Origin: Mycoemilia scoparia
Lineage: Eukaryota; Kickxellomycota; Kickxellomycetes; Kickxellales; Kickxellaceae
Reading direction: 5' to 3'
Length of the DNA stretch: 31,481 nucleotides
Assembly: GCA_027575805.1 (NCBI GenBank)
Contig: JANBPU010000188.1
Location: 1 to 31,481, forward strand
Made by a program: the position numbers and the translations under genes. The notes under the pieces were generated by a model. The model had not been told where the DNA came from, ran no database searches, and saw only the letters and a program-made list of their open reading frames with translations. The stretch's first letter is position 1. Each line of letters opens with the position of its first letter. Below, in pieces: positions 20,470 to 31,157 of the stretch.

Positions 20470-20724
20470 GGGGAGACTATTTTTGAAGGGTCAGTCACTT
20501 GTCATTAAATGACTAGTTCTCCATCAAAAGGGAACAGATTGGTACCTTCATACATTCCCCACGAATCGGCCTACAACCCATACACTTTGGCTGGAGCCTG
20601 ACAGATTATTGGCTATTATCCAGGGTATCCTTCTGGTACACCTTTAAAGTAGATTCTCCCAAATGGCTGTGATCACGCCTGTAATCATTGGTCACCAAAG
20701 GTATCTTGAAAAAACCATCATCCA
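20470..20724. mobile_element. MITE-like element R7 carrying a coding-like insert
   Basis: About 255 bp with TA at both borders (20468-20469 and 20725-20726). Left arm GGGGAGACTATTTTTGAAGG; right end in reverse complement TGGATGATGGTTTTTTCAAG. In the reverse orientation the right arm reads CCAATGATTACAGGCGTGAT then CACAGCCATTTGG, the subfamily-B interior. Between the two arms lies about 140 bp (20518-20657) that is absent from the other family members here. That insert matches a segment at 27557-27699 in opposite orientation. Confidence 0.75.
20518..20657 (+). pseudogene. Captured gene fragment inside R7
   Basis: The plus strand reads LHQKGTDWYLHTFP, later THTLWLEPDRLLAIIQGILL, then VHL and TAA. 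The homologous segment at 27557-27699 (minus) reads LHRKETSWYSHAFP, NTLWLESEDKLLAIIQGI and LVNLQRRF without a stop. About 26 of 43 residues are identical, many base changes are synonymous, and the only length difference is one codon. Conservation at the protein level suggests both derive from a real coding sequence. This copy has a TGA just upstream and a TAA where the other copy has CAA, so it is a fragment or dead. I do not recognise the protein. Confidence 0.5.
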
Positions 20725-20845
20725 TATCGTACTTTATTCCCACCAGTCACGTCAATATGCAAAAAAGGGGTTAGTGCCTCTCTCTCTCAATCTGCTTTGA
20801 TAACAAAATAGCCAACGTAATGCCTCAAGGCTGCCCGTTGACATA

Positions 20846-20979
20846 TGAGTGATTATTTTTGAAGGGCTAAGCTCTATTAGTATGTCAGTTTCAACCTGCA
20901 TAAGGCAAGGCCTATATTTTCATTGACCAATGCCTCATTATGCACTATCTGCATTTAGCCTTTCAAAAATAACTACCCA
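20846..20979. mobile_element. MITE-like element R5, subfamily A
   Basis: About 134 bp with TA at both borders (20844-20845 and 20980-20981, each within CATATG). Left terminal repeat TGAGTGATTATTTTTGAAGG; right end in reverse complement TGGGTAGTTATTTTTGAAAG. The interior (TATTAGTATGTCAGTTTCAA, then AAGGCCTATATTTTCATTGA) aligns with R4. Confidence 0.85.
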
Positions 20980-21203
20980 TATGACATATAAACTCATTGC
21001 TTTGATTGAAGCCATAGTTAGAGCATCTGTAAAGCATGGAATAACAATGATCGCAATCTTTTGAATAAAATTGCTAAAGAACTTTGCTGTCAGATTAATC
21101 CGAAATCAACCTTGATCAAGAAAATATAGTGTAGAATAAAAAATGCAAAAACGAAGTGCTTTGAACAAATCACTTTTTTTTCAAAGACCTTTATTAAAAT
21201 AGA

Positions 21204-24200
21204 ATGGCCAACTCACAATTAGACGGGCTGTTCCAAACCTTTGACAACAATGATGCTGCTGCTGGCAATAGTGGTAGTGGGATTGGCGGCGGTGTAAAGC
21301 GCAAGAGGGATAGTAACGAGGCTGATGGGGCTAAAAAAACCGGAACTGGTAGAGCAATTTCTACACTATTTGTAAGGAAAATCCCGAGAGACGCAACAAG
21401 CAGCGAGCTAGAGGAGTTCTTTTCTGAAATTGGACCGGTGAGATCATGCTTCGTTGTCGAGGACAAAGGCGGGGATGGTGGCAGCGATGACAAAGACGAG
21501 GGGCCAGATCAAGAAGATGCTAGCAGCGATAACCCCAAAGCAGATAAATCAAAGTCCAGTCCACAGAAAGCATTTGCTAACCGCGGGTTTGGATTTGTGC
21601 AATTGTAAGTTCAGGATGCTGTTTAATGGTCAAGCATTTATATATCTGATTATTTGTATTTAGCTCATTTTTGTGTCTGCCTACTTCTAAAACCATAGCG
21701 TCCTTGCTGATGACGCACAGCGTGCAATTTCAGAGTTGGATAGCACACCATTCAAAGGAAGCAGTCCATTGCGTCTTGAATTTGCCATGAAGAAACGTAA
21801 GTTTAACCTTCAACAGCCCACCCTCAGGACTCATGGCCACGATCTTTTGATTCAACATGGATATTGTATTTAATACCGATGTTTTATAGGTGCAAAGGTA
21901 GATGAGCAGAACGACGTCCCCAGAAAAGATACCAGAGTTAAAAAGACTGAAGAGCCAAAGCAAAAGAAAAAAGAGTATGCTTTAATAATACTAATGCTAT
22001 ATATTAGAGACTTGTATTCTTCCTCCAATATGTTGGATATTGATCTTTCCCATCATATTATTCTGTAGGAATAACATTCAGCAAAAAACTATTGTAATCG
22101 ACGAAATTGGGGAAAGGACCACGAAAAAACACGTATATAAGAAGGTTAGAAAATTCGGCGAAGTAAAGACTGTGATTTTCCCTGTTGAAAAAGCGGCCGA
22201 AGAAGATTCTACTGGCAGAACTGGTAGGTTTTATTGCATTTGATTTACTTTTACGTGAACAGCCGTGCATTTGCATTATCATTAGACAAATTTATGTAGA
22301 AACTCTGCATCATACTTCAACTAAGCTTGCATTTCCCGATACATAGCACATGTAACATTTGCCGAGCAGAGGGATGCAGTCAAGGCCGTAAAGATGTTGG
22401 ATAAACACACATTTATGGGCAGTGTCCTCAAGGTTATGCTAAAGACTGTAATTGAAGACAAGAGTTGCCGCCTCATAGTTAGAAACCTACCATTCAAGGT
22501 AACATTAAAACATACTTTCCATATTGTTGAACACTTCAGGCTTTTAGCTAGAAATTGCTCACCTAACATCACTTAATGCCATTTAGTACCGCGAGAAAGA
22601 GATAGAGAATCTATTCTCCGAGCATGGTGCGGTTTTGTCAGTAAATTTGCCAAGGAAGTTTGTTGGTGGGCCACTTAAAGGATTTGCTTTTGTTCAAATG
22701 GAGGACCTCAATGGAGCCAAGGCATGTCTTGACAATCTCAATGGAAAGAACATCATGGACAGGATCATTGCCGTCGACTGGGCCTTGTCTCAAGACAAGT
22801 TCCAGGAATTGGTTAAATCTCAGGCTCAGGAAAATGAGGCCGAAGAAGAATCAGATCAAGATGATAACGTGTCATCTGATAGTAGCTCAGAAAGCGGCAA
22901 TGATGATGATGATGAGTCTGACGATGAGGCTGGTAACGATGAATCTAGCGAAGAAGGAGAGTCTGAAACGCAATCAACAACATATCCAGGTAAGTTATAT
23001 AAAAATGGAAGTATATTTGCTATCTACCAACCAATATTAACAAATAAAACATTGGTTTATAGAAAATGACCCACTTAATGATGGCTCTACTCTGTTTATC
23101 AGAAACGTACTTTTTGAAACTGAGGAAGATACGCTATACGAAAAGTAAGTGATATGCTTTATTGCCATACCTCTCAACTTGCAGGCTATCATTTTTACAA
23201 CACCGTACTTACATGCAGCCTTATGATGTTTATAGGTTTAGACAGTTTGGAAAAATCCGCTACGTTAGGCTTGTCGTTGATCCCGAAACAGGAAGATCCC
23301 GTGGAACCGGCTTTGTTAGCTTCTGGGACCGTGCTGATGCTGACGCTTGCCTCGCCGCTTCAAAGAAAGCACAAGAGCTAGCTGAAGTTGCTGGTTCAGC
23401 TGGCACTGACTCGAAGATTGCCAACACTGGTATATCGAAGTCCGTCCTTGTGTCTGAGGCACCTACGACTCTGGATGCTACATCCCAGCTCATGGTTGAT
23501 GGCCGTCTCTTACTGGTTTCTAGGGCTGTTGGGCGGAAAGAAGCTGTAAAATTGGCAGAGAGTGGTGCAGTAAAACGCCAGAAGGACAAGAGAAACCTTT
23601 ATCTCCTACGTGAAGGAAGTAAGTAAAGTGCTGCAACCCAATTGTCATACCAAGCCATGGGCTATTGATCATTATGAAACAACATTACAATTGCATCTGT
23701 ATCTACTATTTAGCCGTATTCCCAAATACCCCGTTGGCCAAGCTTTTGTCGGCTGAGGAGCTTAATCGCCAACTAGCCGAATACAACAAGCAAAAAGAGC
23801 TTCTCAAGAAGAATCCCAACCTTTTCCTATCAAAAACACGTCTTTCGGTCAGAAATCTCCCACCAGGTGCCGGCGAAAGTGACATGCGTGCCGTAGCCAT
23901 GAGCGCAATTTCCAAGTTCAAGGATGAGGTCAAAAGCAAGCTCCGCCAGGGACTGGAAGAAGACGAGATGGCCCAGGGGTGGGACATCAAGCCCAAGGTT
24001 ATACAGGCAAAGCTGATGAGGGACAGGGAAAGGATAGATCAAAAGACTGGACTAGGCAAGAGCAGATGCTTTGGCTTTATAGAATTGAGCACCCATGCCC
24101 ATGCTCTGGCGTGTCTTAGGTATATGAACCTCAAATCCCAGCGCGAATTATTCCCGAAATTATTTGGCAAGTCTGCTTCTGGATCAGGCAAAGATAGCAA

Positions 24201-24552
24201 AATGGGTAGCGATCTGTCAATAAGCAAGCGCCCGGTTAAGGTTGAGTTCTCAATTGAGAACTTGACAATTGTCAAGAAGCGTGAGCAGAGAATGGCCTCA
24301 AGCAAAAGATTTGACAAAGATGCCAAGAGGACGCCCAAACCAAAACAGCACAACCAAAAGGAAGCGGGCTGGGGAAAACGAAAGAGGGAAACTAAAAGTG
24401 ATACCAGGGGCCCCAAACCCGGTTCAAAACGCAGCAGGAAGGAGAATAGTACTTCCAACTCAGACAGGAATAAGAAAGCTAGTGGAAAGACAGGCAAGCA
24501 GTTTGAGGCTACTAAAAATCTGCTCAAGGGCTTGCTGAAATCAGGAAAGTAA
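21204..24552 (+). CDS. NOP4: Nop4/RBM28 nucleolar RRM protein
   Basis: Nine exons: 21204-21604, 21699-21796, 21890-21974, 22069-22223, 22347-22498, 22587-22989, 23063-23144, 23236-23618, 23714-24552; introns 73-123 nt; 865 aa (yeast Nop4 685, human RBM28 759). All phases close. Nop4/RBM28 is needed for 60S ribosomal subunit maturation in the nucleolus. RRMs at about 52-166 (RNP2 LFVRKI, RNP1 RGFGFVQF, long acidic insert between them), 201-278 (degenerate), 287-363 (LIVRNLPF, KGFAFVQM), 439-568 (LFIRNVLF, GTGFVSFW) and 632-761 (LSVRNLPP, CFGFIEL). An acidic Ser/Asp/Glu stretch at 375-425 sits between the third and fourth RRM. The last 90 residues are Lys/Arg-rich, a likely nucleolar signal. 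The extra length over yeast is in the RRM1 loop, the acidic linker and the RRM4/5 loops. Other multi-RRM factors such as Mrd1 are less likely because of the RRM4-RRM5 arrangement and basic tail. Confidence 0.9.
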
Positions 24553-24721
24553 TCCTAGATATCGTCTGTCCTTCACGCAACATTTTAACACAAAAGTCTT
24601 TTAGTTTAGTTTAGGATGTGTTTTAGTGTACATGCAATTTATTATAATAATATAATAATATTTATACAGATTCTATTCTCGCATGATGTGCTCTTGTGTG
24701 GCCTCTAACAGCCTTTATTCC

Positions 24722-24727
24722 AATAAA
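24722..24727 (+). terminator. Possible polyadenylation signal of NOP4
   Basis: AATAAA about 170 nt after the NOP4 stop, within an AT-rich 3' region. This is position and consensus only. Confidence 0.35.
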
Positions 24728-24927
24728 TCCTTAGCACCCAAAGAATTGGATCATGGCATTTTGGGGTTACTCGGGCGGTCAACATGGTCAAGTTAAGGAG
24801 TATGTTCAATCGGTGCCCATTCACAATAAAAACTACAGCTTAGCATGTGTTGCAGAGCACAACAGCAAACACCTCTGTAACAAAAAAGTAGAATGAAAAA
24901 TCACCATATACCCAGATAGGGCTTGGG

Positions 24928-24934
24928 TATAAAA
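24928..24934 (+). promoter_or_regulatory. Candidate TATA box of VPS5
   Basis: TATAAAA in a GC-flanked context (GGG before, CTCCCA after), 208 bp upstream of the VPS5 ATG used here and 76 bp upstream of the ATG at 25004. The spacing suits a transcript that starts before that upstream ATG. Confidence 0.4.
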
Positions 24935-25135
24935 CTCCCACAGGTCTACAATAAACGCGGCTGCTAGCATTAATGCCATAAACTGAAAAATAAGGATGCT
25001 TACATGGATGTTGAGTTGGTTAAAACAGAAACCGTGGCACTTGGCAATCCAACAACCTTGTTTTCTGTTATTATTCTGTTCTCAATAAATTTAAACTTTG
25101 CATTATAGCCCAATTCAGGAACCTGCTCGAACTCC

Positions 25136-27409
25136 ATGAATAGCGAACACGGTTTTGGCCCATTTGGCGAAGATGATAGTTTTAATAGCAAGTCCGAAGT
25201 TGCAACAAGATCGTTGCTGGCCTCGCTAATGCTTGATGACGAGCCAATTGACCCCTTTGCAGAAAGTTCTCCTTGGGGTGATATACAAGATGCCACGGTT
25301 GCAACCCAAAATGAAACAGAAATGCGTACTACGGACATCCCACATGAGGACATAGAGGCTACAGACAAAGCCCGACCTTGGGACGAAGGGGCAGTTTCAA
25401 AGCCAAGTGTGAAAAATGAAGCAGAGGCAACTCAGCTACCTACTACTGACATCAGGAAAGAGCGTGATGCTTATCAAAAAGATAAAGCTGATAGCTCAAC
25501 AGCAAATTCCCCAGATCAAAAAGCAAACCTTGCCACCTCGCCATCCAAACCACTGCCTAGAAGACGGATGGTGCCACGTAAACATGGAGCAATCTCTGAG
25601 CGAACAAGAGCCGCTATGAATGCCACAGCGCAGAAATCAGGCACCGCATTTGTTGACCCGCTTACATCTGCCATCAAGGAGGCAGAAAGTCAAGATGCAA
25701 CAAATACACAGCCAACATACTCCGGCGAGATCCTAACAAAGGGGTCCTCCTCTGCATCCGGAGCTGGCAGATCTTCGCTATCTCCGGGACATAGCGTTGA
25801 TACCAGCACCGGCAATAGCAACAGTTCTAACGCAACACCTAGACCAGATTCTTACTCAGGCTATATATCTACATCTCCGATTAGCCGTGCGCCAAGCACG
25901 CTAATGAGCGACTCCGAGAGGTCGCTATTGGCATCTAGAAAACATCAAGCATTGGCACAAAAAGAAGCAGAACCCGAAAATGAAAGCATTCCAGAGTTCG
26001 AGATCACGATACTTGACCCACTCAAGGTCGGCGATGCTCTGAAGTCGCACATCGTTTACAAGATCGTCACAAGAACAGAATCAGGAATTTTGGACGAGTA
26101 TGAGACATCCGTTAGGCGAAGATACAAGGACTTTGAATGGCTTTATCACAACCTCACATTTAACCACTCTGGTGTCATAGTCCCACCTATTCCAGAGAAG
26201 CAGTCTCTTGGAAGATTTGACGAGAACTTTATTGAACAGCGAAGAATTGGGCTTCAAAGCTGTCTAAGGCGGATGGTTTCTCATCCACGCTTATACAAAG
26301 ATCCTGACCTGATTCTCTTCCTCCAGTCGCAGGGATTCGGAACAGATTCTCGTAACTCTTCAGAAGCAAAACGTCAAAAATACGGAGCTCTGTATATAAA
26401 CCATAACCCAAAAAGCTCTTCAGTTAGTACCAGTGGTTCTGGAAGTAGTGCAACCATCCGTGCTGCAACAGGCAGCGTTGGTCTTGGCTTGGCTAGTTTA
26501 TTTGGAGAAGCATTTAGCAAGCAACCAAAGGCCAAAGATACCTGGTTCCAGGGGAAGATGGCTGACATCAATACATTTGAATCTCAGCTGCGCCATTTGC
26601 TCAAAGCTCTGGAATCAATGGCCAAGCAGCGGCGTGAGCTGGCGATAGGATACTCAGAGCTTGGCCAAAGCCTCCTCAAGGTAGCAGAAAACGAGATCAA
26701 CCAAGGACTATCCCAAAGCCTGACAAGCATGGGCAGCATTCAACAGCACTTAAAGGTTATACAAGAAAAGCAATGCGAAAAAGACATCTCGACATTTTTG
26801 ATCACTATTGAGGAATATATACGCCTTTGTCAGTCGGCCAAACAGGCTTTCAATTCGCGGAACAAGCTCTATTCTAGGTGGCAGTCGTCTTTGTTGGAGC
26901 TGACCCGTAAACGCAAGCAAATGGAACAACTTGTTGCCAGGCCGTCACAGAATACTTCAGATCTGGCCGCTCAACTTCGCAGTGAAATAGGACAAATCGA
27001 AGGCCAAACAGAGAGAGATCGGAACCAGTTTGATGACACAACCAAGCTGCTCCATAAAGAGCTTAACCGATTTGATATGGCCCGGGCCACAGACATTAAA
27101 AAGACCATAGAGGCATACCTTGAAGGAATGATAGAAACACAGGAACAGATCGTGGCGCTGTGGGACAGCTATCTTAACGGATTACTTCACACAGAAGCGA
27201 GTTATGATCCATTGGGCCCACGGACAGACCAGTCGATTGTAAATACCCTAACTGCAGGACAATCAGCATTTTCCCAGCAAGCAATAATAGCAGATAATAC
27301 AAGCTACAAAGGCATCCAAATCCGCCCACCAACTAGCTCGAGTCTTCACACAGAAAGCAAGGACACCAAGCCAGATAAGATTAAAGATGTGGAAAACCCT
27401 TGGGATTAA
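25136..27409 (+). CDS. VPS5: Vps5/SNX1-type PX-BAR sorting nexin of retromer
   Basis: 757 aa in one exon (yeast Vps5 is 675). It acts with Vps17 and the Vps26-29-35 core to form endosomal recycling tubules that return cargo to the Golgi. Order: long disordered, Ser/Thr-rich N-terminus with short acidic repeats (DPFAESSPWGD); PX domain at about 283-400 with RRRYKDFEWLY and PPIPEKQSLGRFD, the phosphoinositide-binding loop and polyproline turn; BAR domain at about 460-680, starting KAKDTWFQGKM, helical throughout. The C-terminus repeats the PWD motif (VENPWD). Start: the frame is open upstream through nine codons to an AG site (CATTATAG at 25109), so a 5' exon adding residues before MNSEHGF is possible; no good donor was found after the ATG at 25004. 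The BAR and PX order excludes Vps17-type sequences less firmly than SNX1/Vps5-type ones, but motif density favours Vps5. Confidence 0.88.
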   Translation: MNSEHGFGPFGEDDSFNSKSEVATRSLLASLMLDDEPIDPFAESSPWGDIQDATVATQNETEMRTTDIPHEDIEATDKARPWDEGAVSKPSVKNEAEATQLPTTDIRKERDAYQKDKADSSTANSPDQKANLATSPSKPLPRRRMVPRKHGAISERTRAAMNATAQKSGTAFVDPLTSAIKEAESQDATNTQPTYSGEILTKGSSSASGAGRSSLSPGHSVDTSTGNSNSSNATPRPDSYSGYISTSPISRAPSTLMSDSERSLLASRKHQALAQKEAEPENESIPEFEITILDPLKVGDALKSHIVYKIVTRTESGILDEYETSVRRRYKDFEWLYHNLTFNHSGVIVPPIPEKQSLGRFDENFIEQRRIGLQSCLRRMVSHPRLYKDPDLILFLQSQGFGTDSRNSSEAKRQKYGALYINHNPKSSSVSTSGSGSSATIRAATGSVGLGLASLFGEAFSKQPKAKDTWFQGKMADINTFESQLRHLLKALESMAKQRRELAIGYSELGQSLLKVAENEINQGLSQSLTSMGSIQQHLKVIQEKQCEKDISTFLITIEEYIRLCQSAKQAFNSRNKLYSRWQSSLLELTRKRKQMEQLVARPSQNTSDLAAQLRSEIGQIEGQTERDRNQFDDTTKLLHKELNRFDMARATDIKKTIEAYLEGMIETQEQIVALWDSYLNGLLHTEASYDPLGPRTDQSIVNTLTAGQSAFSQQAIIADNTSYKGIQIRPPTSSSLHTESKDTKPDKIKDVENPWD

Positions 27410-27475
27410 GACTTTTGAACATCTTGAGTCGTACTCTGTAAAACTAGTCACACACATGTGTTTTGTTTAATTGAT

Positions 27476-27481
27476 AATAAA
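27476..27481 (+). terminator. Possible polyadenylation signal of VPS5
   Basis: AATAAA 67 nt after the VPS5 stop codon. Consensus and spacing fit a fungal poly(A) site. Confidence 0.45.
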
Positions 27482-27556
27482 CTTTTTATAGCATCATTAG
27501 CACCAATGTTTGTATCGACCTAAGTTCTGGGCCTTCTAAAAATCGATATATATGAC

Positions 27557-27699
27557 AGAATCTCCTTTGAAGGTTTACCAGAGTAATGCCCTGGATAATG
27601 GCCAATAGTTTATCTTCAGACTCCAGCCAAAGTGTATTGGCTATGGGCTGGCTTTCAGGGAATGCATGGGAGTACCAACTTGTTTCCTTTCGATGGAGA
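27557..27699 (-). repeat. Coding-like segment R8 homologous to the insert of R7
   Basis: On the minus strand it reads HRKETSWYSHAFPESQP, NTLWLESEDKLLAIIQGI and LVNLQRRFCHIY. The frame stays open on both sides of the homologous block (27486-27794 overall), although that frame begins at TTG and has no ATG. It has no clear terminal inverted repeats; CCTTCTAAAAAT at 27532-27543 only loosely resembles one. It may be an exon of an undetected gene, a piece of a larger transposon, or the source from which R7 took its insert. Confidence 0.5.
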
Positions 27700-28567
27700 G
27701 CTCTCCATATATACGTGTGTGTATTGACTAGGGGATAGTCGCCTATGTGTACGGTATCATTTTTGTTTAGGGTTTGCAATTTTTTTGTACTCAATGTTGT
27801 TATCCTCTACTGTTAGACACACACTTGCCATCAGCTCCTCACAGTTATGGACTTCTTAGGTGAAGTAGTACCACAGAAGCGTTCACCAATTGGTCAATAG
27901 ATAACTCAACCATGTGGCTATCAAACAGCAAACTAAACTGACCTTAAATATGAGAGTCAAAACACTACTCTATGTAAACAATAGCACAGCCTAGAAGCTG
28001 TTTTCATTTACATAAATGGCTTTATTAGAATAAATGCCCATGGCACGAGTGAATGTAACCATTGTAATCCAAATGTACAAATATTAATTTCACTTTCCGG
28101 TCACTTGATAACCTCATTGATGATGTGATGTCTATTAATAAACCTCCCTAAAATTCAGAGGCCATTGGTCACTTTGTTGTTTGGACTTGCGGTTGTGCAG
28201 CGAACATGTATGTTTAAATAAACAAGCCTGACTCCAAACACCCCAAAGAATGAATAATGCTTTAATAAATGCATGCAGGGAATGATTTAGTTGGTATTGG
28301 GCTTAACATTATTGACTTGGTCTGGGTATAATTGTAAAGAGTTGGTGAATTTTCAGTGACTATTGCTGCCACTTGCTGGTATTTTTCAGGGCCAAAAATG
28401 TGATTGCCCATAATTACCAAATCTCAATGGTGGTGTTTTGGGCCACTTTAACAACAAATGTAAACACTGCTTTTGTTTTTTGAAAACTCAGCTTGTTAAG
28501 CACTATTTGCCACTTATAATAATAATATTATTATTCTTTACTCTAGATTTTTGGCTCGTGTTAACCG

Positions 28568-31157
28568 ATGTTAGGGAATCCCGAACTAAGGAGTCGTAAT
28601 GGTAATGGCGATGATATAGTCCAGGCAGCCAGCCATATAGCATCTGGGCCAAAAACACCAAATAGAAACGAAAATGAAACCACCGCGGTTGGCCATAGTT
28701 TGTTATCTGATGAGAGCGATGTTGAGGGCAATGCGAAGCCCTTTATGAGCCAATATTCACAGAACAACAGCCAATATTATCAGCTTGATAATGATAATGA
28801 CTTTTCTGCTGGCGATTTTGCTGAGAAAGTTGAGGAATCTATGGACCAGTCCTTTGTTGTAAGTGAAGAGGGGTCAAAGTTCCAGGAAGTAGATGCTTCT
28901 AACCGCGTCTCGTATGCTAGACTGGGAATGGAGACCGAAAAGAGTATACGGCGACAAAGGCTTATTCGCACACCAGGGAGAATTCATGAGGCAATTTCTA
29001 GTCATTCTAATGCCATGAATGATTCTCCTTTAAGAAATGCTACCAGGAGAGCCAAGGGAAATAGTAGGCTTGCCGGGGCCAGGATAAACGGGTCTTTGAT
29101 GGAAGATGACGGTACAGGCCTTATGACGCTACGTCTCGATAACCTAATAGGCCAGAATGTTGCTCCTAATAAGAACAAATGGGCCACTTTAAACACTCAG
29201 ACGCAAATTCCTAAGGCACCTGAAAACGTGGTTTCGAATATAGCCACCAACACAGCGCCTATTCACATTCTTGACAAAGATGCCAACAATGAGACCAGGA
29301 TTCCATCATATAAACCAAAACCGACTAAAGTCAAAGAGACTTGCAGCAAGCCAGATTCGTCAAGCAACCATGTTACCACCAGAGACCCCACATTGCCACA
29401 GACACCAAAGTTGGACCCAGCTTCTGCAGCTACATCAGCTAATAATGCAAACTCTACGCCCTACAACAACCTAAAAAGCCTGTCATCCTCCCTAAAATCG
29501 ATGATAGCCCCAGTACCCCAGCCTAGGCTCTCTGAAAACATTTCACCGCCAGCTTTTACGGAAAAGGAAAATGCAGAGCCACGCCCAACAAATGATGAAA
29601 CAGTTCTAATATCGTTATTGCCAAATACCACGACCATTGATACAGAAAATGCTAAAGCTCAATTCCCAGACTCGAGTGGGAAATCAGCAGAAGTTAGCCC
29701 TCAAAAGACTACACCCACTAGTGCGCAAACACCAGGACTTCAAGGGTCCTCCATTCGCAGAAGGCAGAGGCATAGAGAATCGATTAAGCTATCAGACCTT
29801 AGTCCTAGCTGTTTGCAAAAAACCAACACCAGCAGGGGAACCGAAGCTGCTCTAAGTACTACGACAGCATATCATGCATCTACAGAAAGGGCTAGTGGTG
29901 GCGGCAGCGGTGTAGCTGAGACTCCTTTTAGGTCTTCAACAAGGGCAACCTGGTCTGGCGTTCACCGCAGCTTCTCGCTCCATGAAGGATCACCGGGCTT
30001 TGTCAGCTCTGTATCGAGAATGAGCATGCATAGTGCGGAGAGACCCAAGACACATATCGCACGTCATAGTATGGAAATCTGTCTTGATGCAAGGAAATCT
30101 GCTGTGTTTAGCAACACAAATAGTGTCTTGAACTTTGGTATTTCTACATCACCCCTGCATCAAAACTCACCACGAGGACATACATTGCCATCGCCTACGG
30201 CCCTTCTTGGGATGAAAAATACTGTATATAGCTTGCTTAATGACATTGGCCTTGCTCTGAAGCTGATAAAAAGCTCCACTAAGGCTGGATTTACGGATAG
30301 CAAAGGCAAGGCTCCAAAAAAAGAGGACATTGAAGCCAAGAAGGCCGCGATATTGCAGGGGCTCGAAAAGTGTTTTCAAACTCTGCATGATTCCGAAAAA
30401 CATATTGAAAACGCGTTCCCGGTCGGCAGTTTCGCAGATACCACCGCTGCTAAAGACAAGCAATCTGTAATTGAAAAATTTGGTGATATTCGCATATCTA
30501 TGGATGAGATCCGTGAAAGTGTCAAGCTGCTTGACCCAGCATCACCCTTAGCTAACTCTTGTTGCCAGGCTATTGAAGAGACCATTAGCCTTCTCGAGCT
30601 ACGGCTTCATAACATCCATTTACTCAACACCAACTCTCAGTTAAATATCAGTAATAGCAGCATGCCTAAACCTATAGCCAACCAACCATATAATGACAGC
30701 ACACAGAAGAAATATGAACCTCGGCCAAAAGGCGTTTTTGTAAAATTTGGAAACTTTGTTATTCAGTCATTAGCCCAGCGCCCCTTAACTTTGGTAGGGG
30801 CACTTTTAGTGATTCTTATCGCCGAATTAGTCGCTTTGGGTTATATAAGTCGGTAAGTTATCAAGCAGCTACATTTGTAGGCTCCGCTCACTATGAACGA
30901 TCTCCTTTAGTTATTATGTTTGCGAGCCAACAGTTTGCACAATGTGTGTTGGATTTTATTTATACTAAAAATAAGCACCTACTTACACTTCATTATGTTT
31001 TAATCTCTCTAGCTCTGTGATGTTCAACAACATAAACGGAATTCCTAACTATAATGAAAACTATTTGATATGCCCAACCAAATCGAGATCGCTCTTTTCC
31101 TTTTCGCAGGCCATTGAAGATAATGACAGGAACATATGGCGGATTCCTCCATCTTAA
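28568..31157 (+). CDS. Large single-pass membrane protein with C-terminal anchor, unrecognised
   Basis: Exons 28568-30852 and 31013-31157, intron 160 nt, 809 aa; the phase closes (CG|GTAAGT, CTCTCTAG|C). About 550 residues are low complexity, rich in Ser, Asn, Thr and Pro, with basic patches (SSIRRRQRHRES) and several SP/TP sites. Residues about 545-695 are predicted mainly helical by eye (NTVYSLLNDIGLALKLIK, ISLLELRLHNIHLL). A single hydrophobic segment follows (LTLVGALLVILIAELVALGY, about 738-757). Exon 2 supplies a 48-residue tail after it, SVMFNNINGIPNYNENYL onward, with one cysteine, ending RNIWRIPPS. Topology with a cytosolic or nucleoplasmic N-terminus and a lumenal tail is inferred. 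I do not recognise a family. The C-terminal PPS, single TM and preceding helices resemble a KASH protein; this is a hypothesis only. Without splicing the protein ends right after the anchor. Confidence 0.7.

Larger units (their letters stand above)
19641..21203. other. Divergent intergenic region with two MITE-like elements
   Basis: Shared upstream region of the AARSD1-type gene (-) and NOP4 (+). Elements R7 (20470-20724) and R5 (20846-20979) lie in the half nearer NOP4, leaving the 830 bp next to AARSD1 free of repeats. No gene seen apart from the coding-like fragment inside R7. Confidence 0.7.
24553..25135. other. Intergenic: NOP4 3' end and VPS5 promoter
   Basis: It contains AATAAA at 24722, about 170 nt after NOP4, and a TATAAAA at 24928. 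Upstream ATGs at 24995 and 25004 precede an AG acceptor-like site (CATTATAG, 25109), discussed with VPS5. No repeat copy seen. Confidence 0.6.
27410..28567. other. Intergenic region holding repeat R8
   Basis: Besides the R7-related segment at 27557-27699, I see AT-rich sequence, a palindromic AATAATAATATTATTATT at about 28519-28536 just upstream of the next gene, and no RNA gene. Confidence 0.6.

Noticed and set aside
24039..24527. 162-codon frame antisense to the last NOP4 exon
   Set aside because: It mirrors the Lys/Arg-rich NOP4 tail (Leu/Phe-rich complement); no independent signal.
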